Positions 18,109 through 27,948 of a stretch of DNA of 64,000 nucleotides are shown one piece after another. Each line of letters begins with the position of its first letter. Within the stretch, counting starts at the first letter, position 1. The notes beneath the pieces are model-generated. The model saw nothing but the letters and a program-made list of their open reading frames with translations. It ran no database searches and was not told the DNA's origin. Source of the stretch: Flavobacteriales bacterium (GTDB taxonomy: Bacteria; Bacteroidota; Bacteroidia; Flavobacteriales_D; Crocinitomicaceae); the NCBI GenBank assembly GCA_947454525.1, contig CANGJM010000004.1, forward strand, positions 62,001 to 126,000, written 5' to 3'. Both the position numbers and the translations under genes were made by a program.

Positions 18109-18510
18109 TTATTTTACGACTACGTTCTTAATATTGAAGTCAGTTAACGTTGTTTTCGTCAAATGTGCGGGCATGTGATGAAAAATCGTTAATCCAAAAT
18201 GTGTACGATCTAAACACTCTCCAACTAATATTTCTTTTGGTTGAAGAATCTGAGTGTACGTATATTCTTCATGTCCACATGTGGAACATTCTCCATCGTA
18301 ATACAACTCAAAACTGTATGTGACTGTTTTAACTGAATTTGTTTGGTTTTCAATCGTCAATTGAATGAGGTCAGACTCGTATCCTTGTGCAGGAATGTTA
18401 CAATTGATTTGTTTTGTACTGATTTTTATTCCGTTTGATTCAATGTTTTTTTGAGCTTTTAATCCGAATCCCAAAAAACAAATTGCTAGAATAGATAGGT
18501 TTAATTTCAT
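18109..18510 (-). CDS. Hypothetical exported protein
   Basis: 133 residues with a clear signal peptide (LAICFLGFGLKAQ). The mature part is beta-rich, with a CSTCGHEEY segment (CxxC) and a pair of further Cys residues, consistent with a small exported domain stabilised by disulfides or metal. It lies five bases upstream of the type B cargo gene on the same strand, so the two are probably one transcript. I do not recognise the family. Confidence 0.6.
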   Translation of the reverse strand: MKLNLSILAICFLGFGLKAQKNIESNGIKISTKQINCNIPAQGYESDLIQLTIENQTNSVKTVTYSFELYYDGECSTCGHEEYTYTQILQPKEILVGECLDRTHFGLTIFHHMPAHLTKTTLTDFNIKNVVVK

Positions 18511-18599
18511 TATACGTAACGTTAAAATTTCACATCGTTTGACGCAACATTACATCTTTAAGTTGCATCTTTGGTAAAAATAGTAGAAAAAAATTAAAA

Positions 18600-19049
18600 A
18601 TGCTCGAAATCGAACGCAAGTATTTGTTGGAAACAATGGATTGGAAAAAAGAAATCATTCAATCTATTACAAACATTAAACAAGCTTATCTCTTTGAAGA
18701 TCATGAGAAATCGGTGCGTATAAGGGTTCGGTCGGACCAGGCATTTATGACCATTAAAATGGGAAAGGGAGTCACTCGAAATGAATTCGAATATTCGATT
18801 CCAGTAAGTGATGCTGAAGAAATGATCGAAAAAGCATCATTGTTATGCTTGGAAAAAGACCGCTATGTTATCGAATATCAAGGCGCTATTTGGGAAATCG
18901 ATGTGTTTAAAGGCAAGTATGAAGGATTAGTATTGGCGGAAATCGAACTAAGGGATGAGAACCAAGAGATTCAACTTCCAGCGTGGATTGGAGAAGAGGT
19001 GACGAACGATCCAGCTTATTTAAACGTAAATCTTTTCAAGAATTTATAG
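18600..19049 (+). CDS. CYTH domain protein (triphosphate hydrolase/CyaB-like)
   Basis: 149 residues forming one CYTH tunnel fold. The EIERKYLL opening is the signature ExExK, and charged strands follow: RIRVRSD, MTIKMGKG, EFEYSIP, KDRYVIEYQGAIWEIDVFKGKYEGLVLAEIEL. Family members hydrolyse inorganic triphosphate or nucleoside triphosphates with divalent metal; a few are class IV adenylate cyclases. The common bacterial NlpE/YgiF fusion is absent. A near-consensus CATCTTTG sits about 27 bases upstream. Converges with the next gene, overlapping six bases. Confidence 0.85.
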   Translation: MLEIERKYLLETMDWKKEIIQSITNIKQAYLFEDHEKSVRIRVRSDQAFMTIKMGKGVTRNEFEYSIPVSDAEEMIEKASLLCLEKDRYVIEYQGAIWEIDVFKGKYEGLVLAEIELRDENQEIQLPAWIGEEVTNDPAYLNVNLFKNL

Positions 19050-19379
19050 ATCCATTTCTTCGCAAATGAGGTCACTTTCCAATAAGTCGACCACAATCAC
19101 CCCAAGAAAAACCTGGAAGTAAAAACGAAATTGATCATTGTCCTTAATGACTGGCCATTTCGTTTCATCGGAACAAATTTCTGAACATTCTCTTCTGATG
19201 ATTTTTTTTCGGTACTTTTCTAGAATGAGCTCATCTTCCCAAAATTCCTCTTCGATGAGATAAACGGTCGGTTCACCTTGACTTGAAAAAAAAAGATCTT
19301 CTTCGCTGTTTTGTTTTGCCCAACTTTGAAAGTTTTCTGATTGAAAAACGACGATTTGTCCTCGATTTAAAATGGTCAT
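19044..19379 (-). CDS. Hypothetical protein
   Basis: 111 residues, acidic (many Glu/Asp), with no signal peptide, one hydrophobic stretch (FYFQVFLGVIVVDLL) too short of clear boundaries to call a membrane helix, and two Cys near RECSEICSDE. It overlaps the upstream lipoprotein gene by four bases (ATGA), so the two form an operon. No family recognised. Confidence 0.5.
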   Translation of the reverse strand: MTILNRGQIVVFQSENFQSWAKQNSEEDLFFSSQGEPTVYLIEEEFWEDELILEKYRKKIIRRECSEICSDETKWPVIKDNDQFRFYFQVFLGVIVVDLLESDLICEEMDL

Positions 19380-20005
19380 TGTGCTGGAATTAGGTTTAAT
19401 TTATTTTGTTCAAAGGTGTACCAAAGCGCATTTTTGTTCTTTGCCTGATGACAAATGTAAATGAAATCAACTTTTCTCTCTGTTAATTGAATGAGTTTAA
19501 TCCATTTGATGGGGTCAATTTTAGTCTCACTTTTTACCACGTGAATACTTTGATTGGTACAGACAAAAAAGATGTTTTTTGGGAATATATTCAATCGGTT
19601 GTAAATGCGAATCGCTAAATTTCGCTGGCAAAACTCTTTATCAAACCAATTGTAAAAGTTGTTTTTAACGTTGGTAGAGTCTGTCTTAAATCGTGCGAAT
19701 TGGTGTTTAAACGTATGATTGCTTGAGTCAGTTATGCTATACATGGCTGATTCTACATAATTGAACTCATGGAAAAATAATCGATTTGAATCGACTTCAA
19801 TGGACCAAATGTTTAATTCAACCGAGTCTTGATTGTACATGGTGAAAAGGGTGTCTTTCCATCGGTCTATTGGAGTAATTTTCTTTTTTTGCTGATAACT
19901 TGATTTCGATCGAATTTGATCTAAATCCTTCAACTTTCCAGATTTATTTTCCGAGCAGGAAACCAATACAAGTAGCAATAAGAATAGACTAAGTTGATTT
20001 AGCAT
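19376..20005 (-). CDS. Hypothetical lipoprotein
   Basis: 209 residues beginning with a lipoprotein signal: hydrophobic core LFLLLLVLV and lipobox LVSC, with Cys17 as the lipidated residue, followed by SENKSGK. The rest is mixed charged/aromatic without known motif. It is followed by a small overlapping gene and divergent from another lipoprotein gene 67 bases away. Function unknown. Confidence 0.55.
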   Translation of the reverse strand: MLNQLSLFLLLLVLVSCSENKSGKLKDLDQIRSKSSYQQKKKITPIDRWKDTLFTMYNQDSVELNIWSIEVDSNRLFFHEFNYVESAMYSITDSSNHTFKHQFARFKTDSTNVKNNFYNWFDKEFCQRNLAIRIYNRLNIFPKNIFFVCTNQSIHVVKSETKIDPIKWIKLIQLTERKVDFIYICHQAKNKNALWYTFEQNKLNLIPAQ

Positions 20006-20048
20006 GGTAAAATCTGTTTTTTTTCGAATCTATCAAGACGATTTTCTG

Positions 20049-20056
20049 TAAATTTG
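20049..20056 (+). promoter_or_regulatory. Promoter -7 element TAAATTTG
   Basis: Perfect match to TAnnTTTG, 16 bases before the lipoprotein start at 20073. Confidence 0.5.
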
Positions 20057-20072
20057 AACAAAATTACGCAAT

Positions 20073-20621
20073 ATGAAAAATTTCTTCGCCATCCTTTCCT
20101 TAGCGACTGTTTTAATTTCTTGTGGGGTAAAAGTTCCTTACACGACACAAATTCGAGATGAATTTAGTTTAGATTCTGATGAAAAAATGCGTCAAGTTCA
20201 GTTTTACACCTCGCATACCATCATCCTAAATCAAGAAAAAAGAGATGATAGTCAAAATACCACACAAAATGGTACGCTTGTCGCAAGTTCAAACAGTGAA
20301 CGTGAGAGCATTGTGATCCCAGCAATGACGAAATGTCTATTCGAAAACTTTGGTCCAAAAGGAGAAGTGCAAGTGCGTTTTGAATTGGGCGATGGTAGAG
20401 TTTTATCCTTTGCAACAAAAACAGAAGGAAGCAGTGTCAAACGCTATTATTTTGATGCGGATTGGAATAGTCAAGGTGGACCCAAAATTATTTACGGTGA
20501 AAACACCTATAAGATTGATTTAATGCGCGGTGCTCCACGTTCTGCTCATCTTTTGGTAGTGAAAAAAAGACTTCAAAAAACGAAACGCAAAGAACGTGTT
20601 GTTCGTGGACTAAAAGTTTAA
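20073..20621 (+). CDS. Hypothetical lipoprotein
   Basis: 182 residues. The N-terminus MKNFFAILSLATVLISCGVK is a lipoprotein signal with Cys17 in the lipobox LISC. The body holds a Ser/Asn/Thr-rich stretch (about 60-80) and a basic C-terminal tail (VVKKRLQKTKRKERVVRG). Such basic tails often sit against acidic phospholipids or nucleic acid, but nothing here decides that. Not recognised. Confidence 0.55.
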   Translation: MKNFFAILSLATVLISCGVKVPYTTQIRDEFSLDSDEKMRQVQFYTSHTIILNQEKRDDSQNTTQNGTLVASSNSERESIVIPAMTKCLFENFGPKGEVQVRFELGDGRVLSFATKTEGSSVKRYYFDADWNSQGGPKIIYGENTYKIDLMRGAPRSAHLLVVKKRLQKTKRKERVVRGLKV

Positions 20622-20687
20622 GTTCGATACTGCCATTCCTTATTATCAGATTTCATTTTCCAATTTATTGGAACAAAAACCATTTGC

Positions 20688-22673
20688 ATGTCACAAATAG
20701 CATTCAACAGAGAAGGATTCTCAGATGAAGAGTTAAAAGATATTTATTTGAAGTTGGTCCGTCCAAGACTAATAGAAGAGAAAATGCTCATTTTATTGCG
20801 TCAAGGGAAAATCACTAAATGGTTTTCTGGTTGGGGACAAGAGGGAATTTCTGTTGGTTGTGCTTATGCCATGAACGAGGACGAGTACATTCTTCCAATG
20901 CACCGAAATTTGGGCGTATTTACTACACGTGACATTCCATTAAATCGTTTATTCTCACAGTTTCAAGGGAAATTGAATGGTTACACCAAGGGACGTGATC
21001 GTAGTTTCCATTTTGGAACCCAAGAACATAAGTTGGTGGGAATGATTTCGCATTTGGGTCCACAGTTGGGAATAGCTGACGGAATTGCACTGGCGAACAA
21101 AATCACCAAGAATCAAAAGTCAACCATCGTTTTTACCGGTGATGGTGGGGCGTCCGAAGGAGATTTTCACGAATCCTTAAACGTTGCAGCAGTTTGGGAT
21201 TTACCGGTAATTTTTGCCGTAGAAAACAATTGTTGGGGACTTTCAACACCATCCATCGAACAGTTTCGTTGTAAACAATTCATCGATAAAGGAATTGGTT
21301 ATGGAATGAATGCCATTCAAATTGACGGAAATAATATCCTAGAGGTTATTCGCACCGTTCGAAAAATAAATGAAGAAATCCGCGTTGATCCTAAGCCGTA
21401 TTTATTGGAGTTAATGACGTTCCGTATGCGTGGACATGAGGAATCTTCAGGAACGAAATACTATCCGGAGGGAATTCAAGACGAATGGGAGACAAAAGAT
21501 CCTGTTACGAATTATGAAGCCTTTTTGTTGGGGCAGGGATTGTACACGCAATCCGAACTAGAACAAATTAAAGAGAAAATAAAAGCCGAAATTCAACATG
21601 GTTTCGATGAAGCAAATGCTGAACCAGCAATTGAGGCGAATGCAATGACTGAGGTGGATGATTTATTTGCACCGCACATTCAACAATTGATTGAAGCAAC
21701 CGGCCAAAAGGAAGAGAAACGTTTCATTGATGCCATTCAAGATGCACTGACGCAGTCCATGGCGAAACATGAAGGACTTGTACTAATGGGACAAGACATC
21801 GCAGAATATGGCGGTGCGTTTAAAGTAACGGAAGGTCTCGTTGAGCAATTCGGAAAGGACCGCGTTCGAAATACGCCGTTGTGTGAGTCCGCTATCATCG
21901 GAGCTGGATTAGGATTGTCGATTTCAGGAATGAAGGCGATGGTTGAAATGCAGTTTGCGGATTTTGTCACGTGTGGATTCAATCAAATCATCAATAATTT
22001 AGCAAAAATGCACTGGCGTTGGGGTCAAAATGCCGATGTTGTCGTGCGTATGCCCACGGGTGCAGGTACAGCTGCAGGACCTTTTCACTCTCAAAGCAAT
22101 GAAGCATGGTTTTTCCATACTCCTGGACTGAAAATCCTTTATCCTTCCACACCTTACGATGCGAAAGGATTGCTAAATGCAGCATTCGAGGATCCAAATC
22201 CAGTATTGTTTTTTGAACATAAGTTTCTTTACCGAAGTTTAAAAGAAGAAATTCCAACCGATTATTATACCGTCGAAATTGGAAAAGCACGAACAGTTAC
22301 TTCAGGTAGCGACTTGACCATCATTACGTATGGATTAGGAGTTCATTGGGCGACAGAAACGCTGTCTCATTATCCCGAAATTTCTGCTGAAATCGTTGAT
22401 CTTCGAAGTTTAATGCCGTTGGATAAAGAAGCGATTTTTCAAGCGGCCAATAAAACAGGTAAAGTCATTGTCTTGCACGAGGACTGTTTAACGGGAGGTA
22501 TTGGTGGAGAATTGGTTGCCTTGATAACAGAAAACTGTTTTGAGCAATTAGATGCACCGGTTTTACGTGTAGCGTCAATGGACACTCCAGTTCCATTTGC
22601 GGTTACCCTAGAAAAGCAATTCTTGGCATCTGAACGATTGAAAGAAGCCATTGATCGCATCATGAAGTACTAA
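20688..22673 (+). CDS. 2-oxoacid dehydrogenase E1, fused alpha and beta subunits
   Basis: Thiamine-diphosphate enzyme that decarboxylates a 2-oxoacid and transfers the acyl group to a lipoyl-E2. In 661 residues the alpha part (about 1-320) has the TPP motif GDGGASEGDFHESLN...ENNCWG and FRMRGHEESSGTKYYP; the beta part (about 345-661) has GQDIAEYGGAFKVTEGL, NTPLCESAIIGAGLGLS, RMPTGAGTAAGPFHSQSNEAWF and LHEDCLTGGIGGEL. Alpha/beta fusions of this length are common in Bacteroidota. The substrate could be pyruvate or branched-chain oxoacids; no E2 or E3 gene is adjacent. Confidence 0.9.
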   Translation: MSQIAFNREGFSDEELKDIYLKLVRPRLIEEKMLILLRQGKITKWFSGWGQEGISVGCAYAMNEDEYILPMHRNLGVFTTRDIPLNRLFSQFQGKLNGYTKGRDRSFHFGTQEHKLVGMISHLGPQLGIADGIALANKITKNQKSTIVFTGDGGASEGDFHESLNVAAVWDLPVIFAVENNCWGLSTPSIEQFRCKQFIDKGIGYGMNAIQIDGNNILEVIRTVRKINEEIRVDPKPYLLELMTFRMRGHEESSGTKYYPEGIQDEWETKDPVTNYEAFLLGQGLYTQSELEQIKEKIKAEIQHGFDEANAEPAIEANAMTEVDDLFAPHIQQLIEATGQKEEKRFIDAIQDALTQSMAKHEGLVLMGQDIAEYGGAFKVTEGLVEQFGKDRVRNTPLCESAIIGAGLGLSISGMKAMVEMQFADFVTCGFNQIINNLAKMHWRWGQNADVVVRMPTGAGTAAGPFHSQSNEAWFFHTPGLKILYPSTPYDAKGLLNAAFEDPNPVLFFEHKFLYRSLKEEIPTDYYTVEIGKARTVTSGSDLTIITYGLGVHWATETLSHYPEISAEIVDLRSLMPLDKEAIFQAANKTGKVIVLHEDCLTGGIGGELVALITENCFEQLDAPVLRVASMDTPVPFAVTLEKQFLASERLKEAIDRIMKY

Positions 22674-22688
22674 CTCCAAGTTAATATC

Positions 22689-24518
22689 TTGATAAAAAAT
22701 AGCCTAAAAATCTTTTTGCCTCTAGGTCTTGTCTGGTTGTTTTCAGGTGTGTACCGCATCCTTTTGGTCACGATAAATAGCAAAAAGTTTCCAGCGTTTG
22801 GTTTTCAAGATTATGTGATTGGTGCTGGATTCGATTTGGTGACAATTGCGCTATTTTTCTTACCCTTTATTGCGTTGCTATTTTTACCCTTGCCTGAACG
22901 ATTGGAACGCTTTCGGTTTTGGGTAAAATTACTGCTCTTTAGCTGCGGAACATTTTTAGTTTTTGTCTTTAACGGGTGGGATGTAGCTTACTTTTCGTAT
23001 ACAGCGAAGCGCACAAGTTTCGATTATTTTGTCTACATGTTGACGAATACCGAGACATCGAGCTTGGCTGGTGATTTTATCGCAGAGTTTTGGTGGCTGA
23101 TTGGTTTTTTTATCCTCAGTTTGTCTGTTTCTGTCTGGTCGTTTGTTAAAGTAAAGTCAGCACCTATTTCGTGGAAACTGCGAAGAAATTGGATGAGATT
23201 TCTTTTCATTGTTGCAACATTTGTCATTATTGGTCGTGGTGGATTTCAATTGAAACCCATTGGAATCATTGAAGCGACAAATTACAGCAGTTTATCCAAT
23301 GCTCCCGCTGTACTAAATTCTGCGTTTACGATTATCAAAACCATTGGATTTAAAGGGGTAGAAGATAAAAAGTACTTCGAGGAAACGGAGCTAAATGCGA
23401 TTTTTAATCCGATTCAATCCAGTCAAGCGCAAGCTTTTTTACCGAAGGGAACGAATGTCTGTTTCATTTTGTTGGAGAGTTTTGGAACCATGTACTGCGG
23501 TCCCAATAGTCCGGAGAGTTACACGCCATTCTTGGATTCGCTTTTAGCACAATCCATGTTTTTTGAGGATGCGATTGCGAATAGTCGGACATCGATGGAT
23601 GCACTTCCTTCCGTGATTTCTTCTATTCCAGCTTACACAAACGAATCGTTTATTTTATCGGAGTACAGCGCCAATCAATTTCAAGGACTTCCGTCCATAT
23701 TGAAGGAAGAGGGATATTATTCAGCATTCTTTCATGGGGCAAATAATGGTTCCATGCGATTTGATGCGTTCACATCGGCTGCTGGATTCGATTCCTATTA
23801 CGGAAGAAACGAATATCCAAATGATGCGCATTTCGATGGCAATTGGGGGATAGAAGATCACCACATGTTGAGTTTCGCTGTGGATGAAATGAATCGCTTT
23901 AAAAAACCGTTTTTCTCGATGATTTTCACCTTGTCGTCTCATCATCCATATACGATTCCGAATGCTTTTAAGTCAAAAGTGAAACACGGGCCAGAGCCTT
24001 TGTGTGCAACGATCTCTTATGTGGATTTTGCCTTGAAAGAATTCTTTGAAAAAGCGAAAAAACAAGCGTGGTTCAAAAACACCTTATTTGTATTTTGTGC
24101 AGATCACGTTGGTCCAACCAAACGATCCGATCGTTGTTCTTTGGAATGGACATACCGCATTCCCATTGGATTCTACCACGCATCCATGAAGTTGCCGAAA
24201 GTTCAAAGAAATAAGGTGTTCCAGCAAATTGACATCATGCCAACCATTCTCGATTTATTGGGAATGAGTACAACATACTATTCATTTGGAACATCGTATT
24301 TTAGTCCAAAGTCTACGCCGAAAATGGTCAGTGAACAAGGGAATTTAATCTCCTTTGAAAAAAGAGAGAAAGGATTCCTAAATACTGTTTGGAACGAACA
24401 GATGAAGCAAAAACGAAGTTCGCATGAGCAGCAGATTATTCGTGGAATGAAGGCTTTGTATCAGCATTATACTCATGATTTGATTACAAATCAAATGACT
24501 CCAACGACAATAAAGTAG
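22689..24518 (+). CDS. LTA synthase-like membrane sulfatase-fold phosphotransferase
   Basis: 609 residues. The start is TTG at 22689, 15 bases after the E1 stop, so the two are probably one operon. About 200 N-terminal residues hold five membrane helices; the rest is an outward-facing alkaline-phosphatase/sulfatase fold. Metal and nucleophile motifs: FILLESFG, NSRTSMDALPSVISSIP (Thr nucleophile as in LtaS), FSMIFTLSSHHPY and FCADHVGPTKR. LtaS moves glycerol-phosphate from phosphatidylglycerol. Gram-negatives have no lipoteichoic acid, so the acceptor here is more likely a periplasmic glycan or lipid. Substrate unknown. Confidence 0.85.
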   Translation: MIKNSLKIFLPLGLVWLFSGVYRILLVTINSKKFPAFGFQDYVIGAGFDLVTIALFFLPFIALLFLPLPERLERFRFWVKLLLFSCGTFLVFVFNGWDVAYFSYTAKRTSFDYFVYMLTNTETSSLAGDFIAEFWWLIGFFILSLSVSVWSFVKVKSAPISWKLRRNWMRFLFIVATFVIIGRGGFQLKPIGIIEATNYSSLSNAPAVLNSAFTIIKTIGFKGVEDKKYFEETELNAIFNPIQSSQAQAFLPKGTNVCFILLESFGTMYCGPNSPESYTPFLDSLLAQSMFFEDAIANSRTSMDALPSVISSIPAYTNESFILSEYSANQFQGLPSILKEEGYYSAFFHGANNGSMRFDAFTSAAGFDSYYGRNEYPNDAHFDGNWGIEDHHMLSFAVDEMNRFKKPFFSMIFTLSSHHPYTIPNAFKSKVKHGPEPLCATISYVDFALKEFFEKAKKQAWFKNTLFVFCADHVGPTKRSDRCSLEWTYRIPIGFYHASMKLPKVQRNKVFQQIDIMPTILDLLGMSTTYYSFGTSYFSPKSTPKMVSEQGNLISFEKREKGFLNTVWNEQMKQKRSSHEQQIIRGMKALYQHYTHDLITNQMTPTTIK

Positions 24519-24572
24519 GACTGATCGCGTTCATACCTTATTTTCAAGTCCTCCATTTCGAAGTATTTTCGC

Positions 24573-24580
24573 TACCTTTG
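24573..24580 (+). promoter_or_regulatory. proS promoter -7 element TACCTTTG
   Basis: Perfect TAnnTTTG match, 19 bases before the proS ATG at 24600. No strong TTG at the -33 position. Confidence 0.5.
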
Positions 24581-24599
24581 ACATTCAATAATACGAGCA

Positions 24600-26072
24600 A
24601 TGGCACAGAAATACGTAACGAGAGCAGAAGATTATTCTAAATGGTATAATGAATTGGTTTACCGCGCTGATTTAGCTGAACATTCCGATGTTCGTGGTTG
24701 CATGGTGATTAAGCCTTATGGTTATGCGATTTGGGAGAAAATGCGTGATATCTTGGATGTTAAATTCAAGGAAACGGGTCATTCGAACGCGTATTTCCCT
24801 TTATTCATTCCAAAATCTTACTTGAGTAAAGAAGCAAGTCACGTGGATGGATTTGCTAAAGAATGTGCAGTTGTAACCCATTACCGTTTAAAAAATGCGG
24901 AAGATGGAAGTGGAGTTATTGTCGATCCGGATTCGAAGTTGGAAGAAGAATTGATCGTAAGACCAACATCTGAAACGATTATCTGGAACTCATACAAAAA
25001 TTGGATCCAGTCCTACCGTGACTTACCGATTCTCATCAATCAATGGGCAAATGTTGTTCGTTGGGAAATGAAAACCCGTTTGTTCTTGAGAACCACAGAG
25101 TTTCTTTGGCAAGAAGGACACACAGCTCATGCGACAAAACAAGAAGCGATTGCTGAAACAGAACAAATGTTGGATGTTTACGAGGATTTCGCAGAAAACT
25201 ACATGGCAATGCCTGTCATTAAGGGTAGAAAAACGGAGAATGAGCGTTTTGCAGGTGCAGATGATACCTTGTGTATAGAAGCAATGATGCAGGACGGAAA
25301 AGCGCTTCAAGCTGGAACATCGCACTTTCTTGGACAAAATTTCGCCAAAGCTTTTGAAGTTAAATTTGCCGATAAAGAAGGGAAGTTAGATTACGTTTGG
25401 GCGACATCTTGGGGTGTTTCAACGCGTTTGATGGGTGCATTGATTATGACGCATTCCGATGATGAAGGACTTGTTTTGCCTCCGGCTTTAGCACCGATTC
25501 AAGTTGTGGCTGTTCCGATTTACCGCACGGATGAAGAATTAGCGGCAATTTCCGAGAAAATGACGGAATTAGCAGCAAAATTAAAGGCAAAAGGAATTTC
25601 CTTCAAATACGATGATGATGAAAACCGTCGTCCAGGATGGAAGTTTGCAGAGTACGAATCCAAAGGTGTTCCGGTTCGCGTAGCCATGGGACCTAGAGAT
25701 TTGGAAAATGGAAAAGCGGAAATTGCTCGTCGTGATAATAAAACAAAAGAAGTCGTTGATTTTGATGGATTGGAAAATCACATCGAACAATTACTTGCGG
25801 ATATTCAGGTGAATTTGTTGGAACGAGCGAAAGCTTTCCGTTTAGAAAACACACGTGAAATTGACTCATACGAGGAATTCAAAAAGGAAATTGATAAAGG
25901 TGGTTTCTTCCTAGCTCACTGGGATGGTACCTCTGAAACAGAAGACCGCATCAAAGAAGAAACGAAAGCAACAATTCGCTGCATCGCCTTGGATCGCAAA
26001 GAAGAAGCTGGTATTTGTATGGTAACAGGTAAACCATCCGCGGGACGCGTTATTTTCGCTAAAGCCTATTAA
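24600..26072 (+). CDS. proS: Prolyl-tRNA synthetase, archaeal/eukaryote-like type
   Basis: Charges tRNA-Pro. 490 residues, lacking the ~180-residue editing insertion of the bacterial (type 1) enzyme. Class II motifs: [25 protein letters not shown] (motif 1 region), [41 protein letters not shown] (motif 2), and [27 protein letters not shown] (motif 3 region). The anticodon-binding domain follows, with the C-terminal zinc-binding-like domain ending in AKAY, as is characteristic of this type. Own promoter; trmN6-like gene begins two bases after. Confidence 0.96.
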   Translation: MAQKYVTRAEDYSKWYNELVYRADLAEHSDVRGCMVIKPYGYAIWEKMRDILDVKFKETGHSNAYFPLFIPKSYLSKEASHVDGFAKECAVVTHYRLKNAEDGSGVIVDPDSKLEEELIVRPTSETIIWNSYKNWIQSYRDLPILINQWANVVRWEMKTRLFLRTTEFLWQEGHTAHATKQEAIAETEQMLDVYEDFAENYMAMPVIKGRKTENERFAGADDTLCIEAMMQDGKALQAGTSHFLGQNFAKAFEVKFADKEGKLDYVWATSWGVSTRLMGALIMTHSDDEGLVLPPALAPIQVVAVPIYRTDEELAAISEKMTELAAKLKAKGISFKYDDDENRRPGWKFAEYESKGVPVRVAMGPRDLENGKAEIARRDNKTKEVVDFDGLENHIEQLLADIQVNLLERAKAFRLENTREIDSYEEFKKEIDKGGFFLAHWDGTSETEDRIKEETKATIRCIALDRKEEAGICMVTGKPSAGRVIFAKAY

Positions 26073-26073
26073 T

Positions 26074-26790
26074 TTGTCGGTGTTTCGCTTTCAGCTCTTC
26101 GATGTCATACAATCGAAAAACCCGCTTAAAGTTGGAACAGATAGCATGTTGCTGGGCTCATTTATTGATTCGTCCTTCGCTAAAAATGCTTTAGATATTG
26201 GCGCTGGAACAGGTGTTCTTTCGTTGATGGCACTTCAGAAAAATCCAGATCTACTTCTAGATGCAGTGGAAATTCATTCCGAAGCAGCAGAAGAATGTTC
26301 CTTGAATTTAAAAAATAGTCCGTGGGGAAATTCGGCCCAAGTTCACGCTGTCGATTATCTGCATTTCCATCCATCGAAAACATATGATTTGATTTTTAGC
26401 AATCCACCTTTCTATTTAGATGGATTAAAATCTGGGGATAAAAGCATCGATCAAGCAAAGCATATTAGCCGTGAAACATACGAACTGTTTATTCAGAGAA
26501 CAGCAGAATTATTGAACGAGGAAGGACGCTTTTACGTGATTGTTCCTTTTGATCAATTGGATTACTTGCAACATCTCGCAGCGCAAAATGGACTTTTTCC
26601 TTGTCAAAAAATAACGATTCACGCGACAGAACACAAGTTGAATTCCCGTATCATTCTTATGTTTGTTAAACGTGAGGAGAAATTGATGGAATCTACTTTG
26701 ACTGTCCGATTAATCGGAGGAGGATATACGCCTGAATACATTGCGTTAACCAAAAACTATCACCATACGGATTTAGCAGCGGGGAATTAA
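26074..26790 (+). CDS. tRNA1(Val) A37 N6-methyltransferase-like
   Basis: 238 residues. SAM-binding motif I LDIGAGTGVLSLMALQ and the N6-adenine catalytic motif NPPF (DLIFSNPPFYL) with the family N-terminus FRFQLFDVIQSKNPLKVGTDSMLLG match TrmN6/YfiC. It methylates A37 of tRNA1Val in E. coli. The start is probably TTG at 26074, one base after the proS stop, which gives the usual MSVFRF- N-terminus; GTG at 26080 is the alternative. Together with proS this makes a tRNA-related operon. Convergent with the PorQ gene, overlapping four bases. Confidence 0.88.
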   Translation: MSVFRFQLFDVIQSKNPLKVGTDSMLLGSFIDSSFAKNALDIGAGTGVLSLMALQKNPDLLLDAVEIHSEAAEECSLNLKNSPWGNSAQVHAVDYLHFHPSKTYDLIFSNPPFYLDGLKSGDKSIDQAKHISRETYELFIQRTAELLNEEGRFYVIVPFDQLDYLQHLAAQNGLFPCQKITIHATEHKLNSRIILMFVKREEKLMESTLTVRLIGGGYTPEYIALTKNYHHTDLAAGN

Positions 26791-27821
26791 CTCTTCTTCC
26801 AATTGCTTAAGGATGAACTGAATCCTAATGAGTGAATGGAACCTGCTTTGGAATAAAACTGTACACCATAATCCAAATTGAACTTTTTCAGTTTAATAGA
26901 CATCCCCATGGAGAATCCAGCTAAACCGGGATGGTCAATTAATTTCATTTGTTCGCGACGCATGTAATTGAATCCACCGCGCATTTGAAAGGATTTGGAA
27001 GCATAAAGTTCCACTTGAAAATTCAGGTGATGCGCAATTTTTGTTCCGACGGAAGGAGAATAAACCGGAATGGTATCACCTGTCAATGGGTCGTAGGTTG
27101 GTTTTGCCAGTGGATCAAGGTACACATTGTTCCATTGATTCAATTGGTATCCCATCAATCCAAAGCGAAAAGGGGCATGTTTCAATTTGTAACTTACACC
27201 AAATTGGACATCCAACGGAAGTTTTGAAGCGCTGTTTTCTGTGAAATCTTTCAACAGTACGCCCATGTTTTTCACGAGGAATGTCGCGCACAAAAGTTTG
27301 TTTGGATGAAGAAGCAATCCGCTGAAACTCCCCGTTAATCCAAAAGCGTTATAACGGTACATGTGAGAACCGAGAAAGGAAAGATTGGCGCCAATACTCA
27401 TAACCTCGTTAATCTTTCGACTATAACTCGTTCCGATCGCATATTCTCCACCGCTGAAGGATCCAATGACCGTTCCTACTTCATCGGTTTCATCAAACTG
27501 TCCGAAACTAAAGTAACGAACACTTGGTGCAAAAGTGCCGATTTTAGTATGAAGTGCATAACTCACATTTCCATAGTGAACTCCTGATGGATATTTGCTA
27601 TAGGTGTATTGAACGTGTCCGTTCATTTTTTCGTTGAGAAGCGCGGGATTATCCAATGCTAAACCGAGGTCATTGTCGTAGACACTGATTAATCCGTTTC
27701 CAGCGCCAGCGTTTCGTGCGGAACTAGATGCATTCAGGAATTGGAATGTATTTGTTCCAGCGGTATACTGACCAAAAGAAACTAGTGGAAATAATAAAAG
27801 GAGTAGAGTTAATTTCAACAT
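26787..27821 (-). CDS. porQ: Type IX secretion system protein PorQ
   Basis: Outer-membrane beta-barrel of the PorV/PorQ group; PorQ belongs to the attachment complex that fixes T9SS cargo to the surface. 344 residues from the ATG at 27821 (signal peptide ending VSFGQ); a start eight codons upstream is weaker. Family features: FQFLNASSSARNAGAGNGLISVYDND near the mature N-terminus, LDNPALLN, repeated amphipathic strands, and an aromatic C-terminal strand. Its presence matches the type A and type B cargo proteins in this window. Confidence 0.88.
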   Translation of the reverse strand: MLKLTLLLLLFPLVSFGQYTAGTNTFQFLNASSSARNAGAGNGLISVYDNDLGLALDNPALLNEKMNGHVQYTYSKYPSGVHYGNVSYALHTKIGTFAPSVRYFSFGQFDETDEVGTVIGSFSGGEYAIGTSYSRKINEVMSIGANLSFLGSHMYRYNAFGLTGSFSGLLLHPNKLLCATFLVKNMGVLLKDFTENSASKLPLDVQFGVSYKLKHAPFRFGLMGYQLNQWNNVYLDPLAKPTYDPLTGDTIPVYSPSVGTKIAHHLNFQVELYASKSFQMRGGFNYMRREQMKLIDHPGLAGFSMGMSIKLKKFNLDYGVQFYSKAGSIHSLGFSSSLSNWKKS

Positions 27822-27948
27822 GGTTTTACAACGCAAAAAAATCAATTTAATTGTGAATTTAATGGATAAAATCTATTTAATGGGTAAAATTTGAAGTGAT
27901 TTTTGATAAAGTTGATTTTTTGGACTGATTTTTGTTTTGGTCGACGAA

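Noticed and set aside
24482-24498. Perfect inverted repeat TTTGATTACAAATCAAA at the 3' end of the LTA-synthase-like gene
   Set aside because: Short, inside the coding sequence and without a T tract; likely coincidental.
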